NCBI GenBank assembly: GCA_003132165.1 | Contig: PKWW01000048.1 | Location: 1-64,000, forward strand | Source of the DNA: Acidimicrobiaceae bacterium | GTDB taxonomy: Bacteria > Actinomycetota > Acidimicrobiia > Acidimicrobiales > RAAP-2 | DNA: 64,000 bases | Reading direction: 5' to 3' | In this document: piece after piece, positions 63,357-64,000 of the stretch | Layout: each line of letters begins with the position of its first letter | How positions within the stretch are numbered: position 1 is the stretch's first letter | Position numbers and translations under genes: made by a program | Notes under the pieces: generated by a model | What the model was told of the DNA's origin: nothing | Database searches by the model: none | The model's input: only the letters and a program-made list of their open reading frames with translations

Positions 63357-64000
63357 CGCTGAAGGTTAACCCCATATCCATTCGACATCGCGGCTGTCGC
63401 ATCAAGTCGACGCCACGTTCGTCGAACGAAGGAGGGGCGTCGATCGCGGCGATCTCCGTGCTCGTGCTCCAGCCACTCCTCATCAAGTCGCTCGCCGGCG
63501 GAGAACGCATCGACAGAGCTCGGTGGATGCGCGACCCACCTTGCCTCCAACTGATCGCGTTGCGCCTGAAAGTCGGGCGCGAGTCTCGAATAGTCCTTCA
63601 GCATGCGACGGTGCAGACGTTCGTGTTGCCACCACACTGAGCCCGGGTCGTACCGGTTGGTGGGCAACGGACCGAGGTCAACCGGCTCGTCCACTCGCAC
63701 GGGCTTGAAGATCGACGTGCAGGGCGCCGACGTAGCCGTCGCCCAGTGCAACGGCTCACTGCGCAGGTCCGACACCAGCGACGCGGTGGTCTGGCTCGAC
63801 ACCAGCAGCCCTCCGGCGTGCACGCACGGAGCCCGCAACGTCCCGTTAATCGGCGACCACCGCGGCCCACGGACGTCGCCGTGATCTCGAAGCGTCGCCA
63901 TCATCGCTGCCGGTCCGTCAGCATCGGAGGCCGCGGCCTCGGTGCGCGCTCGTCGAACCTTGCACGCCGCCACCGTCGATCGCAACCGGTTCGAATACTG
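63353..64000 (-). CDS. Secernin/peptidase C69-like protein, 5' end beyond the window
   Basis: The frame is open to the right edge, so only the C-terminal 215 residues are seen. MMATLRDHG, CVHAGGLLVSSQTTASLVSDL, then LHWATATSAPCTSIFKPV and GSVWWQHERLHRRMLKDYSRL resemble the C-terminal part of C69 dipeptidases and secernins. The catalytic N-terminal Cys would lie outside. It overlaps the GH13 ATG by four bases. Confidence 0.75.
   Translation of the reverse strand, partial: QYSNRLRSTVAACKVRRARTEAAASDADGPAAMMATLRDHGDVRGPRWSPINGTLRAPCVHAGGLLVSSQTTASLVSDLRSEPLHWATATSAPCTSIFKPVRVDEPVDLGPLPTNRYDPGSVWWQHERLHRRMLKDYSRLAPDFQAQRDQLEARWVAHPPSSVDAFSAGERLDEEWLEHEHGDRRDRRPSFVRRTWRRLDATAAMSNGYGVNLQR

Overview
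The window looks like chromosomal DNA of a GC-rich actinobacterium. The evidence is an rpsP-khpA-rimM-trmD-rplS cluster followed by a DUF2469 gene, deazaflavin (F420)-type oxidoreductases, GTP-dependent PEP carboxykinase, a PspA/HtpX/PspAB stress operon and frequent GTG/TTG starts. The overall flavour, including secreted CAP-like and DUF1906-like proteins, fits the class Acidimicrobiia, but that placement is inference. I saw no rRNA, tRNA, CRISPR array, prophage or transposase.

Layout. (1) 1-4.5 kb: two secreted proteins (a GH25-like protein with three bacterial repeats, and a CAP-like protein) and a small DCC-family thiol protein. (2) 4.54-16.8 kb: two divergent operons that look like one catabolic regulon. 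Leftward run a complete branched-chain-type ABC importer (livK-H-M-G-F), a 3-hydroxyisobutyrate-dehydrogenase-like enzyme, an M24 aminopeptidase/creatinase-fold enzyme and both E1 subunits of a 2-oxoacid dehydrogenase, ending in a 17-bp-stem hairpin. Rightward run an alpha/beta hydrolase, the matching E2 acyltransferase (with two tandem E3-binding domains) and a TetR regulator. A 17-bp palindrome lies at the predicted start of the leftward transcript. I regard this as the best candidate for an undescribed system: a substrate is imported, cleaved, oxidised and decarboxylated to an acyl-CoA. (3) 16.9-26.7 kb: housekeeping and stress genes: a PD-(D/E)XK Fe-S nuclease, a DsbA-like protein, DoxX, an F420 luciferase-like enzyme, purK-purE, pspA-htpX-pspAB, pterin dehydratase, fumC and a PPOX-type protein. 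(4) 26.7-31.9 kb: a looser accessory stretch with an ABC-ATPase pseudogene carrying a 45-bp micro-inversion, a lipoprotein, a GNAT-like protein, a large secreted HAF-repeat/OmpA-like protein and a small secreted protein. (5) 31.9-51.6 kb: a dense leftward core block for translation, protein targeting, chromosome structure and lipid synthesis (DUF2469, rplS, trmD, rimM, khpA, rpsP, ffh, ftsY, smc, mutM, rnc, acpP, plsX, rpmF, DUF177, coaD, rsmD, recG, a DAK2/fatty-acid-kinase-like gene, thiL), with rpmB on the other strand. The 59-codon rpmF gene is easily missed. (6) 51.6-64 kb: pckG, NDH-2, an MFS protein, a decayed DUF1295 gene, a small cysteine-containing secreted protein, a TetR/MFS/ABC-2 efflux island, and a tightly overlapped trio of DUF3054, GH13 alpha-glucosidase and a C69/secernin-like protein cut by the right edge.

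Family names come from recognising motifs by eye; no search was run. Start sites were adjusted where a ribosome binding site, promoter or family length argued for it.
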